DNA from: Oreohelix idahoensis
Taxonomy: Eukaryota > Mollusca > Gastropoda > Stylommatophora > Oreohelicidae
Direction: 5' to 3'
Length of the DNA: 64,000 nt
Assembly (NCBI GenBank): GCA_024509875.1
Contig: JAMPIV010017565.1
Span: forward strand, 34,207-98,206
Shown here: one piece after another, positions 23,731-35,852 of the stretch
Layout: each line of letters opens with the position of its first letter
Numbering within the stretch: position 1 is the first letter of the stretch
Position numbers and translations under genes: made by a program
The notes under the pieces: model-generated
The model's database searches: none
The model's input: only the letters and a program-made list of their open reading frames with translations
Told to the model about the DNA's origin: nothing

Positions 23731-24096
23731 ACCAATCGCTCTGGTATGTCGTAAGATTCGACCAATCGCTCTGGTATGTCGTAAGATTCGACCAATCGCT
23801 CTGGTATGTCGTAAGATTCGACCAATCGCTCTGGTATGTCGTAAGATTCGACCAATCGCTCTGGTATGTCGTAAGATTCGACCAATCGCTCTGGTATGTC
23901 GTAAGATTCGACCAATCGCTCTGGTATGTCGTAAGATTCGACCAATCGCTCTGGTATGTCGTAAGATTCGACCAACCGCTCTGGTATGTCGGAAGATTCG
24001 ACCAACCGCTCTGGTATGTCGTAAGATTCGACCAATCGCTCTGGTATGTCGGAAGATTCGACCAATCGCTCTGGTATGTCGGAAGATTCGACCAAT
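23731..24096. repeat. 30-bp minisatellite, 12 near-identical copies
   Basis: Twelve head-to-tail units of ACCAATCGCTCTGGTATGTC plus GTAAGATTCG fill 23731-24090, followed by a partial ACCAAT. The only variants are T/C in ACCAAT/ACCAAC and T/G in GTAAG/GGAAG. As 30 is a multiple of three, minus-strand frames read through it (10-residue repeats such as LVESYDIPER), but there is no sign of a real gene. Each unit contains GTCG-N7-CGAC, the same palindrome as in the dispersed repeat at 11.3 and 25.2 kb. Confidence 0.95.
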
Positions 24097-25135
24097 GAAA
24101 TGATGCACTGAACTAGCAACTTCATACTGTAAAAATGTTGCCACAGAAACGACTGTTGTTAGATCACATGAATGTTTTAGTGCAAGCTTCCCGCCAGAGA
24201 ATCGTCTGCTTGGATGCGTCCATGCTGCTACAGGGGCAGAAAGGACAATAAGGATAAAGGGGAAAACTGTGTCGAGACCACTCCAGATAACCAATTTAAC
24301 TCTTTGACTCCGCAGTTATTTTCCATCCTGTGCCGTGATTTAAATTCGTGATAGACTAAAAACAACTCTCAAAGCGTTGTTTTTGGTACGGGTGACAAAT
24401 CTGACCAACGCTCTGAGCGTTAACGAGTCGTGGGTGTGACCAAGAACTTTAACGACTGGAAATTGTTTTGAAAAAAGAAAAAGAACAAACAAAAAACTTA
24501 TAAGAACAACATAAAAATCAAATCACCGCAGAGGTTTTCAACCCTTGGCTCTGGAATATATTTCATTAAAATTGGGGTATTTTGTGGGGACATATTTTTT
24601 TACATGCGTGTTTTATTTTAGACCTGTGATTTGTTAAGAAGGGGAGGAAATCTGTCTGACGCCTCAGGTCCAGGGCAGCAATGTTTATGGAGTTTCTTGT
24701 GTTGATTCAGACTGGCTCAAGCATGTTTTAATAGATTAATTGTTGACACTTGTGAGTGTCGTCATTTTGATAAATTGTATGTAGATAACTTGTGACACGT
24801 TAAGATAAGCCCAGTTCGTTCCAGATCATCTGTTGATATTATTTCAAAATCGATAGTTTCAATTTCACCTCATTCGATATTTTAACGGTTTTTAATGCAA
24901 AATGCATGAAATAATGACAACTACAGGCAACATATCGGATAGAATGGAAGCACACAAGCTATCAAAAAGTATATTTCTGTAATTATTCCTCAAAATGTTA
25001 ACAATTAATAAGTCCAAGGTTGTTAACATAACAGATCATTGTTAATATTTCAGTATTTCAGAAATTTGCTTTGCTGCTGTTTCAATTTTCTAAAGAATAA
25101 AAAAAGTAGTTATTTTTGCTACCTTAAGTTCCCCG

Positions 25136-25138
<3 letters not shown>

Positions 25139-25199
<61 letters not shown>
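25139..25199. repeat. Poly(G) tract of 61 bp
   Basis: A G run with a single C at 25167. It can form G-quadruplexes. Homopolymers this long are often mis-sized or spurious in assemblies. Poly-Gly and poly-Pro frames across it are artefacts. It abuts the dispersed repeat end at 25200. Confidence 0.95.
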
Positions 25200-25200
<1 letters not shown>

Positions 25201-25275
25201 CCTAGGGAGACAAAGACAGAAAGGGTCTACTTCCCCATCAGGCATGTCGTAATAGACGACTAGTATGAGGTTGGG
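25200..25275 (-). repeat. Dispersed palindrome-bearing repeat end (copy 2)
   Basis: On the minus strand CTCATACTAGTCGTCTATTACGACATGCCTGA matches 11279-11340. The GTCGT-CTATT-ACGAC palindrome is perfect here. The poly(G) run begins directly at its edge, as if it were the tail of this element. Confidence 0.6.
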
Positions 25276-25814
25276 CATAGGGCTAGATACCTCATCATGT
25301 AAAATAAATCACTACAGAACCTTCACTGCAAAAGCAAATGTATGATTTACTGCAAGCTTCTTCCAAAGATATCAACTACAGCGGGGGACCTTGCTCCATA
25401 AGGATTGCGTCTTTAAACTGTCTGGGTCGTCCACGGGTCCTATATACCATAGTTGTGTGCGTGTCATGAGAATGACCTCGGCTAATAATGCACTTTTTTG
25501 GGGTGCAAACTTGGCTGAGCGCCCTTTCACGATGTACTGTCACAGCAAGGCGATGGCGCCGTTTGGTTTGTCCAAAGTTCGTTTCCCGGTTAGCCTATCA
25601 CTTATATTTTCTTTTCTGTTGTCTAGTGTCGTCCTTTATGTCCAACGAGTACCTGTTAATTACCTTTATTTATTTATTTACTAATTTATTTACTCCATTA
25701 AGTAGCAAACAGGGAAATAATGAAAAAGAAACCTTCTTTATAATGACTTCAATGACACAGGCCTACAGAAAACAACCACTCCTAAACACTGCGTGAATAT
25801 TCTTGTAATCAGCA

Positions 25815-25915
25815 TTTGTGAAGTATAAAGAGCAGTGGAGGACCCTGTCTGCTGATGCTTCCACCATGGCACCCCTACGACCCATGACGGGTTACGGGTT
25901 GAGATGATGATGAAG
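25815..25915 (+). mobile_element. LINE 3' tail fragment
   Basis: The plus strand reads QWRTLSADAS and MAPLRPMTGYGLR then a stop, followed by GATGATGATGAAG. This resembles the extreme C-terminus and simple-repeat tail of an EN-type LINE (compare the ends at 58.9 and 63.3 kb). Short, so only moderately certain. Confidence 0.45.
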
Positions 25916-26454
25916 TATAAAATGTTTATGAAAACATGTTATTATTAATAAAAATCTATATTAACAAGTGTGGGTTCTGTTTTATTTTTGGTTTGTGTTT
26001 CCCGTGTACGAAGAAGATGGAGTTGATATCTCTAATTCATGTTTTGTTTTGTAGGAAAGTTCTTCCACCCCTAGATTTTCAGAATTTATGCCTGGGCTCT
26101 GTGTAGGCTTGGAAGCTCTAATTAAGGTACGAGTGTGCGTGACTTATTAACTCGGCCAGATAAGAGAAGCCGAGCTCCTGTTTTGCACAATGACCGATTG
26201 TTCGGGCTGAATTTAATGTTTTCTAGAACGTTATGGAAAATTGTGGTGGTAATTTTTTAAAACTGCTTCTATGGTAATATCGTGCTCCGTTTGAATGCCT
26301 CTTACCTATTTGGGGAGCAAACAATAAGCACAATAAACATACCAGGCATGACATGAAAGTTGTCGACTACATTACGGTTGTATAAGGTTAAGAACCACAT
26401 TTTTTAAGCAAATAATCATTATACGAGTAAGTCAACCGCCAAAATATAAATAAT

Positions 26455-27110
26455 AATAATAATAAATTCTTTAAGCGCCAAACACGGCGCATAAGGCAGA
26501 AACCAGTGCTCTCCAGGTTGTTCGTTGTGACGCCACTCCTCTTAGCTCTTGCACATTATTTAGACCCAACGTTCTTCCTTCTCTTATTATTGTTCTTCTG
26601 AGTGTTTCTTTTGGTCTTCCTTTTTTCCTCTTACCCTCAGGAACCCAAGTGAGCGCCTGTAGTGGTATTCTGTTGTTTTGCATTCGTAGGACATGACCGA
26701 TATATGACCATCGTCTTTTCCTTATATAGTCGGAGACATATTTCTGCCTAGAGTCTTCTCTTATTTGTCGATTAGTCTTGAATTCTTTCCAACTGATGTT
26801 CATGAGTTTTCTAAGACATTTGTTCTCGAATGTATTCAGCTTGTTCTCCAATGATTTTGTTATTTTCCAACTCTCACAGCCGTATGTTAACACTGAGATA
26901 ACATTTGAATTAAACAGACGAAGCTTGGTATGTATATTCAATGATCGTTATTTCCAAATGTTAGATAATCTATTGAAGGCGCTAGCTGCCAAAGCAATTC
27001 TAGTATGGATTTCTCTTGTTCTTACATTCCAGTATCCAATTTTGAAAATCTCCTTAGCCCCCAAGATATTAGAATGAGTCATGTTTACTGTCGAGCCTGG
27101 TTCTGTTTCG
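26455..27110 (-). mobile_element. Internally deleted LINE (endonuclease start joined to RT C-terminus)
   Basis: On the minus strand a pre-endonuclease leader (about 27110-27030) reads into IFKIGYWNVRT, the usual first motif of a LINE APE-type endonuclease. It passes directly into REIHTRIALAASAFNRLSNIWK, a segment normally found late in the RT. A stop at about 26942 is followed by the RT C-terminus: NSNVISVLTYGCESWK, KCLRKLMNISWKEF and IGHVLRMQNNRIPLQ, then the end at 26471 and an (ATT)n tail at 26449-26463. All of the endonuclease and catalytic RT is missing. Confidence 0.75.
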
Positions 27111-28014
27111 GTAACAATCGCTTGTTTTACGATAGTGACTTGTTAACTCTCTGATCAACCCTCCTATCCAACCGACCGATTCGAGAATATGACCAAAATA
27201 TGACCAAAATATGACCAGAAGTAATTATGTTGCGCTTTCTACTGCATACCCTGAATTATCTAGAGGTCTTTTCATTCATTTTCATTTTGCTTCAGAAGAA
27301 CGGCAACACGGAAACAGTGGCACGAATGCACAGCAACTTCAGCTATGATGACCAAAGAGGCTTCACTGGCTTAATATAGAAATATATGATGGAGACAATT
27401 TTTAATAATCACCGGAGCTGCTTAAATATAAATGGTGGAAAATTGCAAAAATTATGTTACTGAAAGTAACAGAGGCAAGAATATTTCTTTAAAAAATGCA
27501 CCAAAGTATATTGGGAAAATGTGTGTGCGTTGTTTCAATTGGCACGCAAGTTAGTTCCTTGTTAGGAAAGAGACAAAAAATTGTACACCATAATTATTTG
27601 CCTTCAATTCTTGACGAGGGTTACTCGCTAGTTACTACAGACAATAAACAATAACTCGTTGAATGTACTTTAGCCCAGGCGGTTTAACATCAAGGTGGCC
27701 CAACTGAAATTTTATCGCATCCCAAGGCACCAGAAATAAGATAATACATTTGGTACCAATTATTCACCGAACCTCTGGAAGAACTCTTTTGTCGTCAACC
27801 AAATGCCGTGTTGACTGGCGTACGCTATCCAAGTCGCTCCATAACTTCTGTGTCTAATATTCTTTGTCAAGTGAGTCCTGTGTAAACTTCTTTTGCTCGT
27901 TTTGTTAGACTGCCTTGTGTCTTCTGACAAAGTCGCAAGTTGCCTGTCAATGTGTGCTTTGACTTTTCTCTTGTCATTAAAACCTGCCAAGTAAATATGG
28001 ATTTCTTCGCTACT
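27110..28014. other. Intergenic stretch, no supportable gene
   Basis: AT-rich DNA with a small GACCAAAATAT repeat near 27.19-27.22 kb. A 100-codon minus-strand frame at 27760-28062 shows no recognisable domain. I cannot support a gene here. Confidence 0.5.
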
Positions 28015-28530
28015 GTCACGGAATTGCCTCTCCTGCTTTGCAGTTGGTCCAACAGTGGCCAAAACTCAAGAGTATCTAATATGGGTCTTCAAAGGTGTCT
28101 ACCTTCGCACAAGATTACTTTTGGCAGAGTTGTAGATAGAAGAATAATGATGCTTCTATGTCAAGGGAGTATAGATAAGATATTTCAGAAGTCAAGAACA
28201 ATGCTGCTTGGGGCAGGGCAATTGTTAACTTATATCTGATCCGCCGCCTTTTATGAGAAATTAAGCAATTATTAATTTCAGCTCGTTCAAGCCCCTACCC
28301 TGATTTACTCAGTGGAATTGTTCATATTATGGTATAACTCTGTTTAGAGTGTAATTAGTAAATTGACTGAGAAAAACATGCAGTACATACAAAATGATTA
28401 AATCGACGTTAACTTTGTATATTTACATATAATAATTTTAATAATCAACTAAGTTTTAACAGTTTAGAAAAAATGGAATAATCTTCACCAGAAAATACTC
28501 ATCATCGTATGATGTATGGTGTTTTATGTA
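28015..28530 (+). repeat. Dispersed repeat X, proximal part
   Basis: The stretch begins TGTCACGGAATTGCC and matches the reverse complement of 54.45-54.73 kb over at least 250 bp. Shared blocks include CAGTGGCCAAA, ATGGGTCTTCAAAGGT, CAAGATTACT, ATAATGATGCTTCTA, AAGAACAATGCT and TTAACTTATATCTGATCCG. From about 28430 it shares AATAATCAA and TTTTAACAG with 8500-8520. It may continue weakly to about 29.5 kb. No coding capacity was seen. Confidence 0.75.
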
Positions 28531-29028
28531 AGAAGTCATTTGGCAGCTTTAAGGTTTGACAGCTGCAAATGGTAGTTTCTGCTCCCGCTGGATTTTTGGG
28601 TTTTGTACAGATAGGTCACTGGAGTTTTTCGTTTCTCTGGTCAAGATTAAAGGCACAGCACGTTCCAAGTAAGATCGGAGAGTAACTGCAAAGCTGGTCC
28701 TGCATCTCTAAGACCCTCTGATGATGGTGTCTAGCTCGACGTCAGGCCACTTCTACCTTTCTTTGTTCCAGAGATTAGTACCCTCAGCTGGTACCCACCA
28801 ACTAGTATGGTAAAAGAATAGAAACAATTACGCTCTGAGTATTGAGTTTCCCAACACATATTTATGTGTCCCCATCTTCTATTCCACCCTCCCATCTACC
28901 TCAGATTTTACCCTCGATGAGAGAATTAAGCTTAATCCCTCGAGAGAAAACTTTCTTTACTTTTAAATTGAATAGCTTTTATATTTATTTACATTCGAAT
29001 GAAAAGGTTATAGTATAGAAAGAGTATG

Positions 29029-29190
29029 TTTACATTTACATCTACACTGATTGAAAAGATTTCCACAATATATAGATCGAATTGTTTTCATTTACATCAA
29101 CACTGGTTGAAAAAAAAAAGCTTTGAAAACCTTTATTAATTTTAAAGTGAATATGTTTACATAGACATTTGCACTGGTTTGATAAAAATG
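29029..29190. repeat. Degenerate tandem repeat, three units
   Basis: TTTACATTTACATCTACACTGATTG, TTTTCATTTACATCAACACTGGTTG and TTTACATAGACATTTGCACTGGTTTG recur at spacings of about 57 and 68 bp. The surrounding 28.5-31.4 kb is otherwise without a supportable gene. Confidence 0.55.
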
Positions 29191-31405
29191 TAAATATTAT
29201 AATTAGAGTGTGCATCATTTTTCTTTCATCTTTTTCCTCCTGCTCCATATGGGAACTTTGGACTACTTTTGCTTTTAGGTTCTCTATAAGAAACTAGCAT
29301 AAAGCAGTCACCAGCCCTTGCAGTGGTGGTTCATGAAATCATCATTCTGTATGCTGATGCTGCCACCCTCGTCTCACTTGTACATCCACTAGCAGTTTTT
29401 ACATATTAATATTCACATGGCAATATATACATATTAGTTTACATGTTAGTAATGAAAAATATAGAATGGAAAATGCACAACTTACGCCAATCTTGTTCTC
29501 ATAGGAATAAAGGCACTGGAATAGGCCTCTTACACGTTTCTGGTGTGTTGTTTTGTTAACAATGAATTCCCACAATGACTCAGTGTTTTCAGTTTCCTCT
29601 GATCCCGGTTGTCCTTGTTAAATGGTAGAGTTTATTCTGGGCTCTGAAGTCCTCAGAATTGCTCAAACAGTCCAGTCTCATATATGGAATTGATTCTAGT
29701 CTTAACTCTGGCAGCCTGGTGGTCGTCTTGGCCAGCGATTCTCCCAGTGAACTAGACTTGAAAGAAAGCCAGGTTATATTGCCTGTCTTACCCCTCGTAT
29801 TTGTTTGTTGCGATGTTAAGCAGAGAGCTAATCGTTTCAAACATGCGTGTTTTGTGGGGTAATTTCAAAAATTATCTCCGCCTGAAATTCTGTGCGTGAT
29901 GCAAAAGGTCACCTCTCCCATATATGGCAATAAAACATCCGATTGCATTCTCTGCAATGATTACAAATACACCATCTTTTATCTCAAGTAATATCTTCGT
30001 AATACTGCTACCCGGATGCTATTACCTCATTCCGTCTCGTCTTCCAGGTGCATGTCTGTAATATGTCCGCAGGCGGATAATTTATCTCCCCCATCCTTGT
30101 GCAAACACCGACCCTCGTGTAACCATCTGGGCTATGCCTCTTCACTACAGTAATTAGGGAGTCCCAATCTCCATATCAGCGCTAAATAAACTGGCTTGGC
30201 GTACGTCGTGCTAATCCGACGCAGCAGGGGTTTGGTACACGAACATTTTACCAACATGACTGTCGTTCAGTATTGCATCACCTGGTTACTCTCTCAGCAG
30301 GGATGGTCAAGCAAACAGACAAGACGAATTATTACTGAAAAGAGTGAAAGAATGTTTGAAAATACAAAATTTCTGCTACATAGCAGAGAAAGAAAGAGGT
30401 GCCGACCATTTAAAAGCATGTGAATAGTCAGTACAACAAATGTTACTGATCACTTCCGTAGTTGTCGCAGAGTGAAGATATTTGCCTATTTAAAATTTTC
30501 TGTCCTTCCTGTATATTGCTTTATTTTCTGTCTATCCTAAGTGTCTGAAAAAAATGTTTCTCACGCACTTGCCTTTTTCCCACCTTAACTCAGGTGAAGG
30601 TTCGGTCAACCAGAGTCTATGTTTGTTAGGATTTTCCAGACTCGGCTTTCTAGATTTATGGCCTGTCTTCTTCCCCATTGTTAATACTTTGAGATTGGAA
30701 CCACAGCACGTCCAATCGTGACATTCAATATGCAAACTAATTTGCGGCGATACTTTTGGCTATCGTGGGAACTTTAAAAAAATGTAGCGGGTAAATCGAA
30801 AATAATTCTTTCTTTCTTTAAGAAACTAGTTTTAGACTTCACTTGGTGATAAGCATACTGAAAGAGAAAGACGCACTTCTTAGTCTTGTAAAGTAAAACT
30901 GAGCATAGGGAGACTTGAGTTAAACACACAAAGTGCCCTCTAGTTTAACTTACAGACTATAAATTCCGGTGCGGGTATGTATTTGCTATTCCAGTATATA
31001 GACAATTAGCTCAAATATATAGATATGAAAATATATTCTATCATGGTGAGAGTCTAAGTGTATTTTATAAATGGGTTTCCTTTATTCATGTATGTATATA
31101 AATGCTTACGAAAATCATTTATTTTCACTGCTTTTTGTATTTTAAAGCGATGTTATGTTACAATGTTTGTATCATTCTTAATATCAATGATCATTTTACT
31201 TTTCAATGTTTGTAACATTAATGTATGAGCATATTATTATGAATGCGGGAAGGAATGAACGGTGAAAAGCACAGGAGGATTCTCTAGCGGACCCTCGTGT
31301 AACTTTGTCTGACCGGGGAGGAAGCAAGTCTTCTTATTGTGTATGTACCTGGACTGGCCAGCTAATTCATTCACAGCAGACAGGAATGTTTAAGAATGGA
31401 CTGTC

Positions 31406-33931
31406 TGTCACAGAGAGTTTTATGATCAATAAATTTTCTATTTTCCCTTCTTTCTCTGCCCGTGTCCCCTACCTTATTATCACTCTTTTATCCTTTTTGT
31501 ATTTTTTCGCATTCGTTCGTTTGCGAATTAAACATTACTATTTTCCCATTCAAACTTTCGCCGAGTGTCTGTTCTCATTTAGAAACGCACTAGTGATGTT
31601 ATTACGTAGATGCCAGGCTCGGGAGGTTATTGCGTGGTAGACGTAAACTGTGAATATTCGCTTTCGCCAGACTTATAGGCGACTTATCGTCTGCATTTTC
31701 AGCTGCCACAACGAGTTGCATCGGCTGAGCGCTTAGGTGAGGCGCGATAACCGATATCTCCAAGGGACGCAGTTTGATTGGACATTTGTCTGGACATCCC
31801 ATCTGACACGGCACTCACTGTTGGCCCTGGTCAGCGTGAGGTGTGAACACGAGAAGTGTCAGTTATGGCAAACGTTCTAGTAATGGGAAGTGTTAAATGT
31901 AAGGTGTTTAGCGGGCGGAAAGGGGAGATTATTTCGTTTTGCGAAATAAGTTGGGGACCCTTTGTCGGGTTTAAGTATATTAATCCAGAGTTTGAAACTA
32001 GATTTTCATTCTTACTCCTAAATCTGCAGTAGACAGATCGCCAGGCTGGAAAAATATCTTGCGTATTGAAAAAGTCTTTAGTTTCTGGGCAACATTTTGC
32101 CGAGTTCTAGACTACCATTAATATTGAATGATTCTAGTTCATGGTATTAATCTGTAGTTCTGTGCGGAGGTAAATATTATATATTAGATATCTAGTAATT
32201 TTGTGAAGTGTTTAAAGTGTGTTAAATCGCTTATTTCCTAGTTAGATTTTTGTGCATTTTAGGGGTTTAAAAACATATAGTCTGTATTATTTTCTAGTGA
32301 CCGTGTTTCAGTGGAAAGCAGAATAAAGTTAATTTCTAGCTGTAAAACCAGGTTAGCTATAAGGAATTGAATTTACTTCTGCTAAATAATCAGACGAGAA
32401 TATTTTAAAAAAATTAACTTATAACTGAAATGCTACATCAGTGAGTATTGACGGGATACGTAAGTATTCCTAATTCATGACGATTGATTTTATGTATATA
32501 ACTTATTTTACGGGAAGTTTTAAATGATAAGTCAAGCTGTACGCTTGCAGTTTAAAAAAAAATGTAAGTTATAACGAGTATAGTATGTTATAATTATTTT
32601 ATATGTGTTTTTTCCTTTATTCGGTGAATACTGGGGTTAACCCTAACTTTGCCAGCGTTAAGTACTGATGAGTGATATCTGTGAAGAACTAAAACATTTT
32701 CCGTGAAAGCCTTGGTGCCTAATCTGTACAAGTACCCTACAGGTTAAATGAAGTAACAGGCTTATCGCGCCATATTTAATTCTTCCTGAGAAACAACTCA
32801 AGTACATTTTAGCCTATGTGGCAAGTAATATATTAACGTCAGTAACATTCCGACGGAGTTTTGACTAGTGGTGTGGTGACCGAATAAAGTCCTAACCAGA
32901 AAAAAAAAGTTAGACTACCGATCTGACATTCCTCATTTCTAGAAAACCTAAGCTATTGACACTGTGCTCGTTGTTAATGTTCGTGCCTGGACAATTTTGA
33001 TGTGACCTAAACAGACATCCGAAAAATAAGAACACCCAAGGAATCGTTCCCTGAAGCAGAGAATTCAACCCGTCTTTTTGGAACTGGGGATTTCTTGGTC
33101 AAAGACTGCCATTGACGATTCTGTATGTGAATGTCCTAAAAATTGTGTTTCCAGAAGTGGCTATCAAAGCTGTGAGTATGAACAAATGCACGTGAACACG
33201 GCTGAATGAATAGAGTGAATGCAGCTGCAGGACTGAGTGATTTCTTTATTGTTGTAGTTTGGCACCCATTTTGCTGTCTTAACTTTCTTTAGGCAAGTAT
33301 TGCTAACCTTATTTCCCTTAGAATAGACCAGAGATATAAAGTCTGTCCATACCTTCAAAAGGGAAAATATTAGACCAAGTCATATGTATCTGTGACTCTT
33401 TGGGCTATCATCTTTCTCCTAACGGGACTGTAGGCTAAACATCGAGGGAAGATCATAATGGTGGGTCTATCATTTCATGTAGCAATTCCTTGATTTTTAT
33501 GACTATTTGTATATGCTTTGATGTAATTTTTATGTGTTGTGATGAAATTTTAGATGATAATTAAATTTCTCTTGAACTTAATCAGTGCGTTGGTCAGCTC
33601 ATTCCAAATTATCTGTATAATCACTGTTATAGTTGCTCCCACGTCTGTACGTCTAACTGTCATCTTGTATGTGTGTGCACATGAGTGGATAGAAAATATA
33701 TATGTAATATATATATCTGTGTTTAGACTGTCTGACTCCTCTAAATCTGTCGTAGAAGATAGGTGAAAGAGAGAAGATTTCTCGATTTCAGAGACAGTCT
33801 CTATCACATTCTAACACCTCACTCGTGGAAATCTGTTTCTATTATCATCTCTCACTGTGGCTATCACTCATTCAAATCTATTCAGAAGGGACCAACCCAA
33901 GTCTTAATTCTCCTATCAAAAATCTACGACA
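31406..33931 (+). repeat. 5' LTR of copy 2 (2526 bp)
   Basis: It begins TGTCACAGAGAG and ends CTACGACA. It matches 37929-39096 plus 41446-42787 almost throughout, differing mostly by small indels. The length is unusually large for Ty3 elements. The short frames inside (for example near 31305-31640) recur in the 3' LTR, so they are LTR sequence, not genes. Confidence 0.9.
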
Positions 33932-34117
33932 AATGGGGGCTCGTCCGGGATTTGAACTAAAAATCCCGAACAAGGACGACAAATATGGACTCGTCCGAAG
34001 GATTTTTTAAAACTTAGAATAGGAAGACGAGTACGACAAATGGGGTCTCGTCTATCGGGATTTTGAACTTTGAATAGGAAAATGAGACGACAAATATCAG
34101 CTCGTCGGTAAGATTCT
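33924..34117 (+). repeat. Four tandem PBS-like units
   Basis: Units of about 50-57 bp start at 33925, 33975, 34032 and 34086. Each contains (T/G)ACGACAAAT, a variable GGGGG, ATGGA, GGGGT or ATCAG stretch, CTCGTC and a GGATTT-like end. Only the first has the perfect tRNA-Pro match. The third, TGGGGTCTCGTCTATCGGG, resembles the PBS of copy 1. The LTR end (ACGACA) is part of the repeated unit. Confidence 0.8.
33934..33951 (+). promoter_or_regulatory. tRNA-Pro-type primer-binding site of copy 2
   Basis: Two bases after the LTR end lies TGGGGGCTCGTCCGGGAT. This 18-mer is the well-known tRNA-Pro primer-binding site used by murine gammaretroviruses, and the following TTGAAC extends the complementarity into the tRNA T-loop region. 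The identity reflects use of a conserved tRNA, not relatedness to those viruses. Confidence 0.9.
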
Positions 34118-34779
34118 GTATTTTGATATAGAGTACGGTTGTGATTTTCTCGTGGTTTTGTGTATCTTTAAAAAACAAATAATAATTATTCCCCAAGACA
34201 AAACGATCTGTTTATGGGCGTGCTGACCACACAATTATAATTGTTTTCCCACAGCATTTTGAGCATTATACATTTGAGTTACAGGTTGATTTTGTCGGAA
34301 TATATGTTAATTACTGATTTTGTAATACTAAACGCTGGTAAAGTTGTGAGTGTATAACATTCACAGGGTTCTGAAGAAGTAGGTGTTTGAGCTAAGCTAA
34401 GGAGTGCGTTCAGACAATTACGTCCTATAAATTGCCTCCCTTACGCTAACTGTCTTCAGGGGTGAACTTGATAGTGGATTTAAAATTAAGGGGATTTTTT
34501 CCCCCTACTTAGTCAACTTATTGCAATAATTATTTTGTTTCCCCTGTAGAAATTTATTTTTCAGTGAGTAATCTTAACTACCATTTATTTGGCGTAGTCG
34601 TCTGAATTAGGTGCTTTATTGCCGATTAATAGCAGCGATAGTTAGATACTATATTTTTGAGGAGTTATCCCAGGTTAAAGTATATCATCTTTTGTTTTGG
34701 TATTTTCTCGCAAGCGGTAGGAACCAGCATATCTTTTTCTTATTCCCTTTCTCGTCTAAGTCTCAGTCCAGCTTTTACT

Positions 34780-35773
34780 ATGGCAGAAAGGGCGAAGCTT
34801 AGCAACTCCTCATGGACGAAGCGACGGAGAGAAGAAGGTTTGGTTAGGGAGACGGAAGCTAAAGCGATTTGTCAGAAGACGAACTTGAGCGATATGATGG
34901 GGAGAGAGGAAAGCAGCTGAAGCCTATTAGAGCAGAGGAAAGATTGAAGAAGAAATGGAAAATTCGCAGAGAGAGAGAGAAGGAGAGGCAGTATGAAAAA
35001 CCGCCTGGAGAGGGAGGAGGAGACAGCATGAGTAAGGAGAGGGAAGAGAGACAGCATGAGTTGGCTCCTTAAAACTCTAGAATTCCAAAGTCGTGGCGCT
35101 TGCCTCTATCTCCAGCATTGGAGAGTCTTCTCATTCCTCAGTAACTAATCCTCCTCGCGCACAAGCTACTCAGCTCACTGCTATGTCTTTTCCGCTAGAA
35201 TCTTTCCCTTGTCCTAATGAGAAGATTGACATGTATCTAGAAAAATTTGAGAAAATTGCAACTCTGTACGGTTTAGAGAGGTCGCGTTGGAATATGAAGC
35301 ATTCTCAGGCGCTGAAAAGCAGTGCGTATGATATTTACGCCAAACTGGAAAGCAGCCAACAAGACAACTATGACGTGTTGAAGAAAGCGTTACTGGAGCG
35401 CTTTGAAATGAATGCTCGCAAATATTTGCAACTGTTTCGCAACAGCAGGAAGGAGAGCTCTGAAACTTTTCAGCAGTTCTCGTCTCGTTTGAAGGGATAC
35501 TTGACGAAGTGCCTTGAGCTTTCACAGCTCCCCTCTACCTATGAAAGGTTGGAGGAATTTGTTATAACAGAACAAATAAAGAACACTTTGTCTGCAGATA
35601 CCCGGAGATTTCTAGATGAGCAAGGTGCGGAAAAGCTTGAAGACATTTTGGAAAAGTCTGAGCGATATCACAATGCGCTGGCTGAACTACCGGCTACAAA
35701 ACGTAAACCGACAGAAGAACATTTTCGGAAAAATAATCTAGACCAAATCTTCTCATGCTTCTCATGCTTCTAA
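34780..35773 (+). pseudogene. Gag of copy 2 (frameshifted)
   Basis: The ATG at 34780 opens MAERAKLSNSSWTK, matching the copy-1 start MADLAKF. A very charged Arg/Glu/Lys region follows (34869-35070) in another frame. The capsid part runs in a third frame at 35093-35773, with EKIDMYLEKFEKIATLYGLERSRW, YLQLFRNSRKESSETFQQF, FVITEQIKNTLSADTRRFL and DILEKSERYHNAL. This is the same SCAN-like layout as copy 1. The stop near 35771 comes right after a small TTCTCATGC duplication. No zinc knuckle was recognised after it. Confidence 0.8.
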
Positions 35774-35852
35774 CCAAAATAACCATAGAGAAACTGGACC
35801 CTCAAAACCCACATCCTGAAAAATCAAAGTTCTACTAAAACAAGTACCCCAA

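Noticed and set aside
23731..24096. Possible CRISPR array
   Set aside because: Units abut directly with no spacers, and the window is eukaryotic.
23550..24294. Two minus-strand proteins with 10-residue repeats (LVESYDIPER, GRILRHTRAI)
   Set aside because: Both read the same 30-bp tandem DNA in different frames; a unit length divisible by three explains the open frames.
25039..25278. Poly-Gly / poly-Pro protein
   Set aside because: It is a translation of the G run and repeat end.
31305..31640. Candidate membrane protein near 31.3 kb
   Set aside because: The same frame recurs at 37894-38163 because both are LTR sequence.
33934..33951. A gammaretrovirus-like endogenous virus, because the PBS equals that of murine gammaretroviruses
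   Set aside because: The protein domains are Ty3/Gmr1-type and there is no envelope; the shared PBS just reflects a conserved tRNA-Pro.
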